Assembly: GCA_041581935.1 (NCBI GenBank)
Contig: JBFICP010000137.1
Span: 1-8,628, forward strand
Direction of reading: 5' to 3'
DNA length: 8,628 bases
DNA from: JAABYT01 sp041581935
GTDB taxonomy: Bacteria > Pseudomonadota > Gammaproteobacteria > HK1
Below are positions 1-6,173 of the stretch, piece by piece. The notes beneath the pieces were generated by a model. It was not told the origin of the DNA, ran no database searches, and saw only the letters and a list, made by a program, of their open reading frames with translations. The translations under genes were made by a program, and so were the position numbers. Position 1 is the first letter of the stretch, and the number at the start of each line of letters is the position of its first letter.

Positions 1-1
1 A

Positions 2-277
2 ACCGTGCGTACGGTTTTCGTCATCGGTCCGGACAAGAAGATCAAGCTGATGCTCACTTACCCCATGAGCACGGGAAGAAATTTCGACGAGGTGCTGCGC
101 GTGCTCGATTCCATTCAGCTGACCGCGAAGCACAAGGTCGCGACACCGGTGAACTGGAAGAATGGCGAGGACGTCATCATCATCCCCGCCGTCTCCGATG
201 ACGAGGCCAAGAAGAAATATCCCGGTGGCTGGGAGTCACCGAAGCCCTACATTCGCATCGTGCCCCAGCCAAACTGA
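2..277 (+). CDS. 1-Cys peroxiredoxin (Prx6 type), C-terminal part
   Basis: This is the 3' end of a gene whose start lies before the window; the reading frame is open from base 2 to the TGA at 275-277. The 91 visible residues match the end of the thioredoxin-like domain and the dimerisation domain of Prx6-type peroxiredoxins. Visible hallmarks are the strand-turn 'FVIGPDKKIKLMLTYP', the helix 'NFDEVLRVLDSIQLT', then 'TPVNWKNGEDVIIIP' and the 'KYPGGW' segment near the end. These enzymes reduce hydrogen peroxide and organic hydroperoxides in the cytosol with one peroxidatic cysteine. That cysteine is in the N-terminal half and is not visible here. The gene ends about 20 bases before a strong terminator, so it is probably the last gene of its transcript. 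The family call is firm; the physiological reductant cannot be told. Confidence 0.93.
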   Translation, partial: TVRTVFVIGPDKKIKLMLTYPMSTGRNFDEVLRVLDSIQLTAKHKVATPVNWKNGEDVIIIPAVSDDEAKKKYPGGWESPKPYIRIVPQPN

Positions 278-296
278 GCTCTATCGCAATCGACTG

Positions 297-329
297 AAAA
301 AGGGGCGCCGCCATGGCGCCTCTTTTTTT
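297..329. terminator. bidirectional intrinsic terminator between convergent genes
   Basis: A perfect GGCGCC/GGCGCC stem (304-309 with 315-320, five-base loop) is extended by a G.T and a G-C pair. It is flanked by five A on the left (297-301) and seven T on the right (323-329). On the plus strand it ends in a T-tract after the peroxiredoxin gene. On the minus strand it ends in CCTTTTT about 40 bases after the cyclase stop codon. It therefore fits a rho-independent terminator serving both convergent genes. Confidence 0.87.
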
Positions 330-370
330 GGCTGCCCGTTGACTTCTCGAGCCGGCGTGGTTCGGCTCAA

Positions 371-1438
371 TCAGTACAGGGCTACCGGATTGCCGGGCGA
401 GCCGGTGCCGCCCTTGATCTTGAGCGGCGACCAGACGAACAGGAATTCGGTCACGTTGTCGGCCAGGAGCTGGGAGAAATCCAGATTCTCGATATTCCAG
501 ATGCCACGCCTGGTCATCATGTGGATATGGCATTCGAAAGGCTGTTCGTTCTCCCCGGCGAATCCCGGGCCGACCGCCTCGGTGCCCCAGGTGTCGCCGC
601 CCCACAGAATGATCTTTCGCTCGGCCAGGTACTCGCACGCGGACATTCCGAATCCCGGCTCGCCGGCATTGAAAGCCGCGATGCGCCGGTTTTTCTCCGC
701 CGCGTCATAGGTGTCCCATTGCGTCGGGTGCCACAGATCGCCGTGCCCGGTGTACAGGAACACGCAATCGCCCTGGGCGATCGGATCGAGGCCCTGCTTC
801 TCCAGCATCGCCTCGATGTCCTCATCGGTGACGATGCCGGGATCGTTGCGATCGACCGCCGTCGGGATCGGAAGCGTGCCGCCCCTCAGCGCGACGGCAT
901 TGAGCAGGACGCCGCGACACACGAAGCCGACCTTGCCCACGTGCTCGACTCCGAGTGGCCCCATTCCGTAGGTGGTGACATCGGCGTCTTCGGTGAATCG
1001 CCCATTGTAGAAGAAGTTACCTTTCGAGGTGAGCACGCCGATGTGTCCGGGACCGTCGAACTGGGTGCCGATCTGGCCGATCTCGGTGGCCACATACTCG
1101 TCGTTGTAGACCAGCTTCTGGTCGCCGAACGGGCCGCCGGTGGGCAGCCCGGGGATGGTCAGCCGCCAGCCGCGCGATCCGAAAGCCGGCGCGTCCTGCT
1201 GATACACTTTGCCGAGCGTCGCCACCTTGCCCTGCTTGACCACCTTGATGCCTTTCAGGACGGTCTCTGGCGTCGTCCAGTTGACAGACCCGGCTAAGTC
1301 GTCCGCGCCCCACACCGTGGGGGCCCACTGTTCGGTGAGCGGCGCATCGTTGACCGCAAAAGCGCTGGTGGACAGGCTTGCCAGCAGAACGACGGCACCA
1401 AAACGGTGCGGGAGCAAAGGCTTTTTCGCGTATTTCAT
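371..1438 (-). CDS. exported cyclase-family hydrolase (kynurenine formamidase-like fold)
   Basis: A 355-residue protein of the cyclase family (PF04199), whose members include bacterial kynurenine formamidase and isatin hydrolase, metal-dependent enzymes that open amide or lactam bonds. Residues 1-28 form a Sec signal peptide: basic start, hydrophobic core 'GAVVLLASLS', cleavage likely after 'SAFA'. The enzyme should therefore act in the periplasm, unlike cytosolic formamidases. The metal motif, usually HxGTHxDxPxH, reads 'GTQFDGPGH' at 124-132, so Asp128 and His132 are present but a Gln replaces the second His. Other hallmarks are 'FLYTGHGDLW' (227-236), 'WGGDTWGTE' (279-287), 'FECHIHMMTRRGIWNIENL' (301-319) and the terminal 'GTGSPGNPVAL'. 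The ATG at 1438 is preceded by a strong Shine-Dalgarno (complement of 1446-1455). It is divergent from the TRAP cluster and may act on a related compound (inference). The true substrate is unknown. Confidence 0.88.
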   Translation of the reverse strand: MKYAKKPLLPHRFGAVVLLASLSTSAFAVNDAPLTEQWAPTVWGADDLAGSVNWTTPETVLKGIKVVKQGKVATLGKVYQQDAPAFGSRGWRLTIPGLPTGGPFGDQKLVYNDEYVATEIGQIGTQFDGPGHIGVLTSKGNFFYNGRFTEDADVTTYGMGPLGVEHVGKVGFVCRGVLLNAVALRGGTLPIPTAVDRNDPGIVTDEDIEAMLEKQGLDPIAQGDCVFLYTGHGDLWHPTQWDTYDAAEKNRRIAAFNAGEPGFGMSACEYLAERKIILWGGDTWGTEAVGPGFAGENEQPFECHIHMMTRRGIWNIENLDFSQLLADNVTEFLFVWSPLKIKGGTGSPGNPVALY

Positions 1439-1445
1439 GACGATT

Positions 1446-1455
1446 CCCCTCCTCT
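1446..1455 (-). promoter_or_regulatory. ribosome binding site of the exported cyclase
   Basis: Read on the minus strand this is AGAGGAGGGG, ending seven bases before the ATG at 1438. It is close to the full anti-Shine-Dalgarno complement and fixes the start codon used, which in turn gives a well-formed signal peptide. Confidence 0.8.
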
Positions 1456-1632
1456 GATGGCGTGGCGTGCGTGTCTGCGCCTGCGCACACGCGTCAATCG
1501 TACCAGCAATCGGCGAGCCGCTGCCCCGGCACCGTCATTTTGCGACGCGCGGCGCGTCCAGCGACACGGGTCGCCCGCCTGCGGCCTTTTCTGCGATGCA
1601 TCATGGCCCCCGGCGCAGCGAGGCCGGGGCAA

Positions 1633-1661
1633 TTGCAGAGCGCCGAGGGCAAGGATATGAT
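1633..1661 (+). promoter_or_regulatory. candidate sigma-70 promoter for the TRAP cluster
   Basis: TTGCAG (1633-1638) and TATGAT (1656-1661) are separated by 17 bases. The -10 matches consensus at five of six positions; the -35 matches only in TTG. This is the best -10/-35 pair I found by eye on the plus strand upstream of dctP. It would give a leader of about 310 nt. The imperfect GC hairpin at 1606-1630 ends just before the -35. Confidence 0.33.
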
Positions 1662-1931
1662 GCGCCAAATCCTTGATTCGACTGGTGCCGCCGGCGGTGG
1701 GTCGGCGCATTCAAAAGACAAAGACACCAGTAGGCAAAAAGGCTAGCGCTTCCCAGGCACCTGCCGTTTCGCCCTCTCGCCCTTCTCCGGAAAGGTCTTG
1801 TGAAGGCGAAAACAACAAAGAACGGATCCAGGGAGGGGTGCTTCGCACATGACACGCGTACGACGATTCGAATTCGGTAATGAGCGAGGCGTCGCATGTG
1901 GCGCCGCGTTCTACGCTTGCCGGAAGAAAAG

Positions 1932-1949
1932 CCGGGGAAGCGTCCCCGG
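1932..1949 (+). other. leader stem-loop upstream of dctP
   Basis: A perfect 7-bp stem CCGGGGA/TCCCCGG closes a four-base AGCG loop. It ends 30 bases before the dctP start and 17 bases before its Shine-Dalgarno. There is no T-run after it, so it is not an intrinsic terminator. A role in mRNA stability or translation control is possible but only inferred. Confidence 0.5.
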
Positions 1950-1966
1950 TCAAAGTTGCAGTAGAC

Positions 1967-1972
1967 GGAGGG
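1967..1972 (+). promoter_or_regulatory. ribosome binding site of dctP
   Basis: GGAGGG is placed seven bases before the ATG at 1980. It is the strongest such site in the plus-strand cluster and agrees with high expression of the binding protein. Confidence 0.78.
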
Positions 1973-1979
1973 TAAGAGT

Positions 1980-3056
1980 ATGAATTTTCGCAAGACCCTG
2001 AAAGCGCTCGCTCTGGGTGGCGCGGCGGTGGCTGTAGCCCTGTCGGCGTCCAACGCGTATGCGCAAAAGCGGGTAAAGTGGAAGATGCAGAGCGCATTCG
2101 GTAGTCAGCTCGTGCATCTGGGGACCTCGGGTGTGCGCTTCTCGAAAGACGTGGAGCGTTTGTCCGGCGGTAATTTTGACATCAAATTCTTCGAGCCCGG
2201 CGCGCTGGTGCCAGCGCTCGAGTGTTTCGATGCCGCCTCCAAGGGTTCGGTCGAGTCATGCTGGACAACGCCGGGCTATCACACCGGCAAGCTGGGTACG
2301 GGCGTTGCATTCTTTACCGCGGTGCCGTTCGGCCCGCAGATCGGTGAGTTCCTGGCCTGGAAATGGCACGGCGGTGGTAACGCCATCCGTGACGCCAAGT
2401 ATGCCGAGTTCGGCCTGACCGCGGTCGACTGCTTCTGCATCGGACCGGAGACTTCCGGCTGGTTCAAGCAGCCGGTCAACAGCCTCGACGAGCTCAAGGG
2501 CATGAAAATGCGCTTCTTCGGACTGGGCGCGCGCGTCATGCAGAAGTTGGGCGTATCGACCCAGCTACTCGCGGGCGCGGATATCTATCCCGCGCTCGAG
2601 AAGGGCGTCATCGATGCGACCGAGTTCTCGATGCCGGACATCGACCAGAATCTCGGGTTCTATCAGATTGCCAAGAACAACTACTACCCGGGCTGGCACC
2701 AGCAGGTCTCCTGCAGCGAGCTGCTGATGAACCGCGACGCATTCAACGCGCTGCCGGAAAACTACAAGGCGATGATCGAGATAGCGGCCGGCAAACAGGT
2801 CATTGAGACCTACGCCGACACCGAGGCAAAGAATCCAACGGCGATGAACAACATGCTGTCTAAGTATGGTGTCACGAACCGTCGCTGGGACGATGCGACC
2901 CTCGCGCAGTTCGAAAAAGCCTGGCGAGAGGTGGTCAAGGAAGAGTCCGCGAGCGATCCGTTCTTCAAGGAGATCGCAGAGAGCTTCTTCGCATTCCGTG
3001 ATGTGTATCGCGGCTGGGGTGAGGCGCAGGCACTGAAGCCGACTTACCTCAAATAG
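1980..3056 (+). CDS. dctP: TRAP transporter substrate-binding protein (DctP; TakP/FcbT1-like)
   Basis: A 358-residue periplasmic solute receptor that captures an organic acid and delivers it to the DctQM permease. Residues 1-28 are a Sec signal peptide (core 'ALALGGAAVAVALSA', cleavage likely after 'AYA'). The mature protein shows the DctP fold landmarks: 'FEPGALVPALECFDAASKG' (71-89), 'GPETSGWF' (155-162), 'LKGMKMRFFGLGARVMQKLG' (172-191) with Arg178 at the carboxylate-binding position, 'EKGVIDATEF' (207-216) and 'LGFYQIAKNNYYPGWH' (225-240). The last two resemble the keto-acid receptor TakP and its COG4663 relatives. The usual Gln and Trp of the TakP ligand site appear as Glu157 and Phe216, so the ligand may differ. 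Five Cys (82, 94, 151, 153, 245) remain after cleavage. It is first in the cluster and followed by two stem-loops. An organic acid ligand is likely; its identity is unknown. Confidence 0.93.
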   Translation: MNFRKTLKALALGGAAVAVALSASNAYAQKRVKWKMQSAFGSQLVHLGTSGVRFSKDVERLSGGNFDIKFFEPGALVPALECFDAASKGSVESCWTTPGYHTGKLGTGVAFFTAVPFGPQIGEFLAWKWHGGGNAIRDAKYAEFGLTAVDCFCIGPETSGWFKQPVNSLDELKGMKMRFFGLGARVMQKLGVSTQLLAGADIYPALEKGVIDATEFSMPDIDQNLGFYQIAKNNYYPGWHQQVSCSELLMNRDAFNALPENYKAMIEIAAGKQVIETYADTEAKNPTAMNNMLSKYGVTNRRWDDATLAQFEKAWREVVKEESASDPFFKEIAESFFAFRDVYRGWGEAQALKPTYLK

Positions 3057-3064
3057 CGACGAAT

Positions 3065-3085
3065 CGCCGGCGAAATTCGCCGGCG
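3065..3085 (+). other. intergenic stem-loop 1 between dctP and dctM
   Basis: CGCCGGCGAA and TTCGCCGGCG form a perfect inverted repeat around a single A. In RNA this is an 8-bp CGCCGGCG stem with an AAATT loop. It begins eight bases after the dctP stop codon and has no T-tract. It may protect the dctP message end or partly reduce downstream transcription (inference from similar hairpins after other binding-protein genes). Confidence 0.65.
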
Positions 3086-3102
3086 CTCGTTGAGCGACAA
3101 TA

Positions 3103-3128
3103 CCGGAGCCCGCGCGTGCGGGCTCCGG
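3103..3128 (+). other. intergenic stem-loop 2 between dctP and dctM
   Basis: An 11-bp perfect stem CCGGAGCCCGC/GCGGGCTCCGG closes a GCGT tetraloop. It is followed by TCCGTGTAT rather than a run of T, so it is not a standard intrinsic terminator. It sits 39 bases before the dctM ATG. Together with stem-loop 1 it suggests that dctP is made in excess over the membrane subunits. Confidence 0.68.
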
Positions 3129-3167
3129 CTCCGTGTATGGAGCCGCTGAGTTCGGCGGGTGATTGCG

Positions 3168-4844
3168 ATGGAGCAACTGCTCAAGCTCGGAACCCGTAAC
3201 GGGAAAGTCGTCCTGCTGGTCGCCATCCTGGTGGCCATCGGGCTCGCCTTCGGGCACATATCGAGTCTGAATCCGGAGCAGCAGGAAGAGCTTCTCTATT
3301 TCGCCCAGGACTACCTGCCGATCTTCATGTTCATGACGTTGGCGCTGCTCCTGTTTACGGGATTTCCCGTGGCCTTCATTCTCGGTGGTCTCGCGCTCCT
3401 TTACGGGGTCATCGGCTTCTTTCTCGGCTCGTTCTCCCTCATCGAATTCTTCAACTTCCTGCCGCGAATCTGGGGGCAGGCCGCAGAGAATCTGGTGCTG
3501 GTGGCCGTGCCCGCGTTCGTCTTCATGGGCGTGATGATGGAGCGAAGCGGTGTTGCGAACGATCTTCTCTATTGTGTCCAGGTTCTGTTGAAACGCGTGC
3601 CCGGCGCGTTGGCGCTGGCCGTTACCATCATGGGGACGATCCTTGCCGCCATGACCGGCATCATCGGCGCGTCGGTCACGATGATGACCGCGCTGGCGCT
3701 GCCGACCATGATGCGCCAGGGATACAGTCACGCGCTTGCCTGCGGCACCATCGCCGCATCGGGCACCCTCGGCATTCTGATTCCGCCGAGCATCATGTTG
3801 ATCATCATGGCCGACCTGCTTCAGGTATCGGTGGGCAACGTGTTCATGGCTGCGATTGTTCCGGGACTCACCCTCGCAGTGCTCTATCTCACGTTCGTAT
3901 GGCTCATTTCGTGGCTGAAGCCGTCGGTCGCCCCGCCGCTCGCGGAGGATCTGCTCAATGTTCCCCGCGAGGAGTTGATTCGCAAGTTCAAATGGGACAA
4001 GGACCTGCTGATCGCCTCGGGTGCGACCCTCGGCATGGCGCTGGTATGGTGGTTCGGCGTCGACGTGGTCATCAACATCGGCTTCCAGCTTCACGTGACG
4101 CCACCGGTGTCGCTGACCATTGCGGTGTTGCTCGCCGTGCTGGCGATTTTCCTTTACGCCGGACCGTTGCTGCGCAGCGCTTTCCTGCCTCCGGTGGTGC
4201 TGATCACGCTGATCAAGGGCTCCATCCTGTTCGGATGGGCGACTCCGAGCGAAGCCGGCGCAGTCGGCGCCTTCGGCGCCATGGTGCTCGCACTGGTGGC
4301 GGGTCGCCTGAACTTCCCCGTTTTGCAGGGCGTTTGCCACACGTCCGCGCGTACCGTGGCGATGATTTTCTTCATCATCATCAGCGCCACCTGCTTCGCC
4401 TACGTCTACCGATCGCTCGGCGGGGACGACATCGTCGAGCATTTGATCAACGAGGCGGGACTCGGGTCGTGGGGCCTGCTGATCCTGCTCATGGCCATTA
4501 CCTTCATACTGGGATTCTTCCTCGACTGGATCGAGATCACGCTGATCGTGCTTCCGGTATTCGCGCCGCTGGTTGCGGGTCTCGATTTCGGCGACCATGT
4601 GATGGCCAGCGAGATCAAGCTCTGGTTCATCATCCTGATGGCGGTCAATCTCCAGACATCGTTCTTGACCCCGCCATTCGGTTTCGCGCTGTTTTATCTC
4701 AAAGGTATTGCACCGAGAGAAATCAAGATTACCAGCATCTACAAGGGCATCATTCCCTTCGTGATTCTGCAGATCATCGGCCTCATCGCGATTATGGTGG
4801 AGCCGGAGATTGCGCTCTGGTTGCAACGCAGCGTCTACGAATAG
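3168..4844 (+). CDS. dctM: TRAP transporter large permease (DctM; FcbT3-like)
   Basis: The ion-coupled transport subunit of the TRAP system in the inner membrane, 558 residues from the ATG at 3168. That start has GGCGG nine bases upstream; a GTG at 3159 would add three residues. Family signatures are 'FTGFPVAF' (63-70), 'VPAFVFMGVMMERSGVA' (114-130), 'ASGTLGILIPPSIM' (197-210), 'GWATPSEAGAVGA' (356-368), 'FLDWIEITLIVLPVF' (451-465) and 'QTSFLTPPFGFALFYLKG' (496-513). Typical DctM proteins have about 425 residues. The extra length here comes from an N-terminal helix (13-29) and from a section at about 250-350 that holds a charged loop and two additional helices. This matches the mannitol/chloroaromatic (COG4664) branch. 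It precedes the small subunit, the reverse of the common P-Q-M order. A long antisense open frame over this gene is a by-product of its hydrophobic codons. Confidence 0.93.
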   Translation: MEQLLKLGTRNGKVVLLVAILVAIGLAFGHISSLNPEQQEELLYFAQDYLPIFMFMTLALLLFTGFPVAFILGGLALLYGVIGFFLGSFSLIEFFNFLPRIWGQAAENLVLVAVPAFVFMGVMMERSGVANDLLYCVQVLLKRVPGALALAVTIMGTILAAMTGIIGASVTMMTALALPTMMRQGYSHALACGTIAASGTLGILIPPSIMLIIMADLLQVSVGNVFMAAIVPGLTLAVLYLTFVWLISWLKPSVAPPLAEDLLNVPREELIRKFKWDKDLLIASGATLGMALVWWFGVDVVINIGFQLHVTPPVSLTIAVLLAVLAIFLYAGPLLRSAFLPPVVLITLIKGSILFGWATPSEAGAVGAFGAMVLALVAGRLNFPVLQGVCHTSARTVAMIFFIIISATCFAYVYRSLGGDDIVEHLINEAGLGSWGLLILLMAITFILGFFLDWIEITLIVLPVFAPLVAGLDFGDHVMASEIKLWFIILMAVNLQTSFLTPPFGFALFYLKGIAPREIKITSIYKGIIPFVILQIIGLIAIMVEPEIALWLQRSVYE

Positions 4845-4853
4845 ATTCGAGTC

Positions 4854-5660
4854 ATGAACGATTCAGGCCCAGCTCCCCACGACGCACCTGCCGCGAGCAA
4901 CAACAACAGCGGGGCGCGAGATGCCGTTACCCAGGAGCTTCCCTGGGCCATACAGCTCAGCGACACGCTGAGAAACATCGTGGACCGGATCGGGCGGTTC
5001 GGGTCCTGGATGTTCATCCCGCTCATCGTTATCACTGTCATCGATGTAGTCCTGCGTAAGATCGGCATTCAGTACTTTCTCATCACGAACCTGGGCCGTA
5101 TTTTCGACTCGACGGTGCTGCAGGAGCTCGAATGGCACTTTCACACCGGGCTGTTCGCGCTGGTGTTGGGTTACGGATACATATGGAACACGCACGTGCG
5201 GGTCGACCTCGTTCGCGAGCATCTCGCATTCCGAAAAAAGGCATGGCTCGAGTTCATCGGCCTCACTGTATTCCTGATTCCCTACTGCGGGATCGTGATC
5301 TGGTTCTCGCTCATCTATGCGTACGATTCGTATGCGATGAACGAGATTTCGGCGTCCACCGTGGGCCTCACTCACCGCTGGATTATCAAGAGCGTCCTGG
5401 TCGTCGGTCTGGTGATGGCGGTTGTCGCGGGAATCTCGGTCTGGCTCCAAGTGGTGATCATTCTCTGGGGTCCACAGGATGTCAGGTTTCCGCTGATGAC
5501 CCTGGAGTGGCCGGAAGAGGAAGGAACGAAAATCGAAGGCAAGACGCGGCTGGAGCTCGATGAAATGGAGGACGAGTTGGAACGGCGCGAACGCGAGCGC
5601 CGGGAACGCGAAGCGGCGGAGAAAATGCAGGCATCGCGGGACCCATCGCAGGAGTCCTAA
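4854..5660 (+). CDS. dctQ: TRAP transporter small permease (DctQ) with charged C-terminal tail
   Basis: The small membrane subunit that pairs with DctM, 268 residues. It has a hydrophilic Ala/Asn-rich N-terminus (1-48), then four predicted membrane segments near 50-70, 95-112, 133-155 and 178-206. The diagnostic part is 'ELEWHFHTGLFALVLGYGYIWNTHVRVDLV' at 91-120, which matches the L-W-H...HVRVD core of DctQ. Usual DctQ proteins have 160-200 residues. The excess lies in the N-terminus and in a 60-residue C-terminal tail (about 215-268) that is almost all Glu, Arg, Lys and Asp ('DEMEDELERRERERRERE'), likely a single charged helix or coiled coil on the cytoplasmic side. The gene starts nine bases after dctM with no good Shine-Dalgarno, so translation is probably coupled. 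Its stop is in frame with the next gene. Confidence 0.9.
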   Translation: MNDSGPAPHDAPAASNNNSGARDAVTQELPWAIQLSDTLRNIVDRIGRFGSWMFIPLIVITVIDVVLRKIGIQYFLITNLGRIFDSTVLQELEWHFHTGLFALVLGYGYIWNTHVRVDLVREHLAFRKKAWLEFIGLTVFLIPYCGIVIWFSLIYAYDSYAMNEISASTVGLTHRWIIKSVLVVGLVMAVVAGISVWLQVVIILWGPQDVRFPLMTLEWPEEEGTKIEGKTRLELDEMEDELERRERERREREAAEKMQASRDPSQES

Positions 5661-5682
5661 GGGGGTCGTCCGATCCTCTTAG
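5657..5682 (+). other. weak stem-loop over the dctQ stop codon
   Basis: CTAAGGGG pairs with CCTCTTAG (one G.T pair) around a ten-base loop, and the stem includes the dctQ TAA. It lies in the 42-base gap before the next gene. It is weaker than the other hairpins of the cluster and may be chance. Confidence 0.3.
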
Positions 5683-5702
5683 TCGATTCGGCGAGCCGGC
5701 CG

Positions 5703-6173
5703 ATGGACTGGGAAAAGCATTTCAAGAAATACGTCTGGGACGACGACAAGACGCCCTACTTCACACCCGTCACCAAGCTGAACCGCCGCCAGGCGAGCAA
5801 CGAGATATTCGTCTATACACTGTTCGTCGGCACCATCTTCTGCGTTGTCGCGGTGCTTTCCAATACCGGCGGCCTGCCCCATGGCCGCAGCTTCATGGTG
5901 GCGCTCTATGCATTCACCATGGTGTGCGCCGCGATTGTTCTCGCCTTCACCAAGCACTCTCTTGCCGCCTGGTATTGCGCGCTCGCACCGATCGCAGCGC
6001 TGCTGTATTTCTACGTGTTCGGCTTTCATCCTAATCTGGCGGCCGTCGACCATGTAGTGATCCTCGTCCTCGTCGCATTCTGGCTTCGTTACTCGTGGCG
6101 CATCGTCGCGATCGGAAAGCATTTCGAGGACATGCCGGATCCGGACGACGCTCCGCCCTCTGATGGCCTCTGA
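5703..6173 (+). CDS. four-helix inner membrane protein, function unknown
   Basis: I do not recognise this 156-residue family. It has a charged, aromatic N-terminus (1-33, 'DWEKHFKKYVWDDDKTPYF'), four hydrophobic segments at about 34-53, 64-83, 88-106 and 114-132, and an acidic Asp/Pro-rich end ('FEDMPDPDDAPPSDGL'). By the positive-inside rule the basic residues at 28-29 and 129-139 favour both ends in the cytoplasm. No catalytic motif, heme or metal motif is visible. The codon pattern and GC content resemble the neighbours, so it looks native to the cluster. It starts 42 bases after dctQ with a poor ribosome binding site, and its last 11 bases overlap the next gene. Co-transcription with the TRAP genes suggests an accessory role in transport or its regulation, but that is inference from position only. 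Confidence 0.82.
   Translation: MDWEKHFKKYVWDDDKTPYFTPVTKLNRRQASNEIFVYTLFVGTIFCVVAVLSNTGGLPHGRSFMVALYAFTMVCAAIVLAFTKHSLAAWYCALAPIAALLYFYVFGFHPNLAAVDHVVILVLVAFWLRYSWRIVAIGKHFEDMPDPDDAPPSDGL

Larger units (their letters stand above)
1439..1979. other. divergent noncoding region, 541 bp
   Basis: It lies between the minus-strand cyclase and the plus-strand dctP. Short open frames exist on both strands, but none has a convincing ribosome binding site, signal sequence or recognisable domain. Their translations are Arg/Pro/Ala-rich, as expected of random GC-rich DNA. What I can see in it: the cyclase ribosome binding site at the left edge, an imperfect GC hairpin at 1606-1630 (gcccccggc / gccggggc), a candidate sigma-70 promoter at 1633-1661, a perfect 7-bp hairpin at 1932-1949, and the dctP ribosome binding site at the right edge. 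No riboswitch class was recognised. Confidence 0.75.

Noticed and set aside
521..1297. Plus-strand open frame of 258 codons opposite the cyclase gene
   Set aside because: Antisense shadow of a gene with signal peptide, family motifs and a strong ribosome site on the other strand.
1497..1505. Extended -10 (TGG-TACGAT on the minus strand) as cyclase promoter
   Set aside because: The -10 matches four of six and no -35 is visible at 16-18 bases, so the support is too weak to list.
1462..1746. Small open frames between the cyclase and dctP on both strands
   Set aside because: No good ribosome site, no conserved-looking composition, and mutual overlap of several frames; they look like random open frames of GC-rich DNA.
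2565..4826. Minus-strand open frame of 753 codons opposite dctP/dctM
   Set aside because: Its translation is a low-complexity mix of His, Arg, Glu, Asp and Gln with no domain. It arises because hydrophobic codons with T in the middle become charged codons with A in the middle on the opposite strand. The plus-strand genes carry all recognisable motifs.
3572..5059. Plus-strand open frame of 495 codons overlapping dctM and dctQ in another frame
   Set aside because: Arg/His/Gly-rich frame-shifted translation without motif or ribosome site; dctM and dctQ in their own frames are certain.
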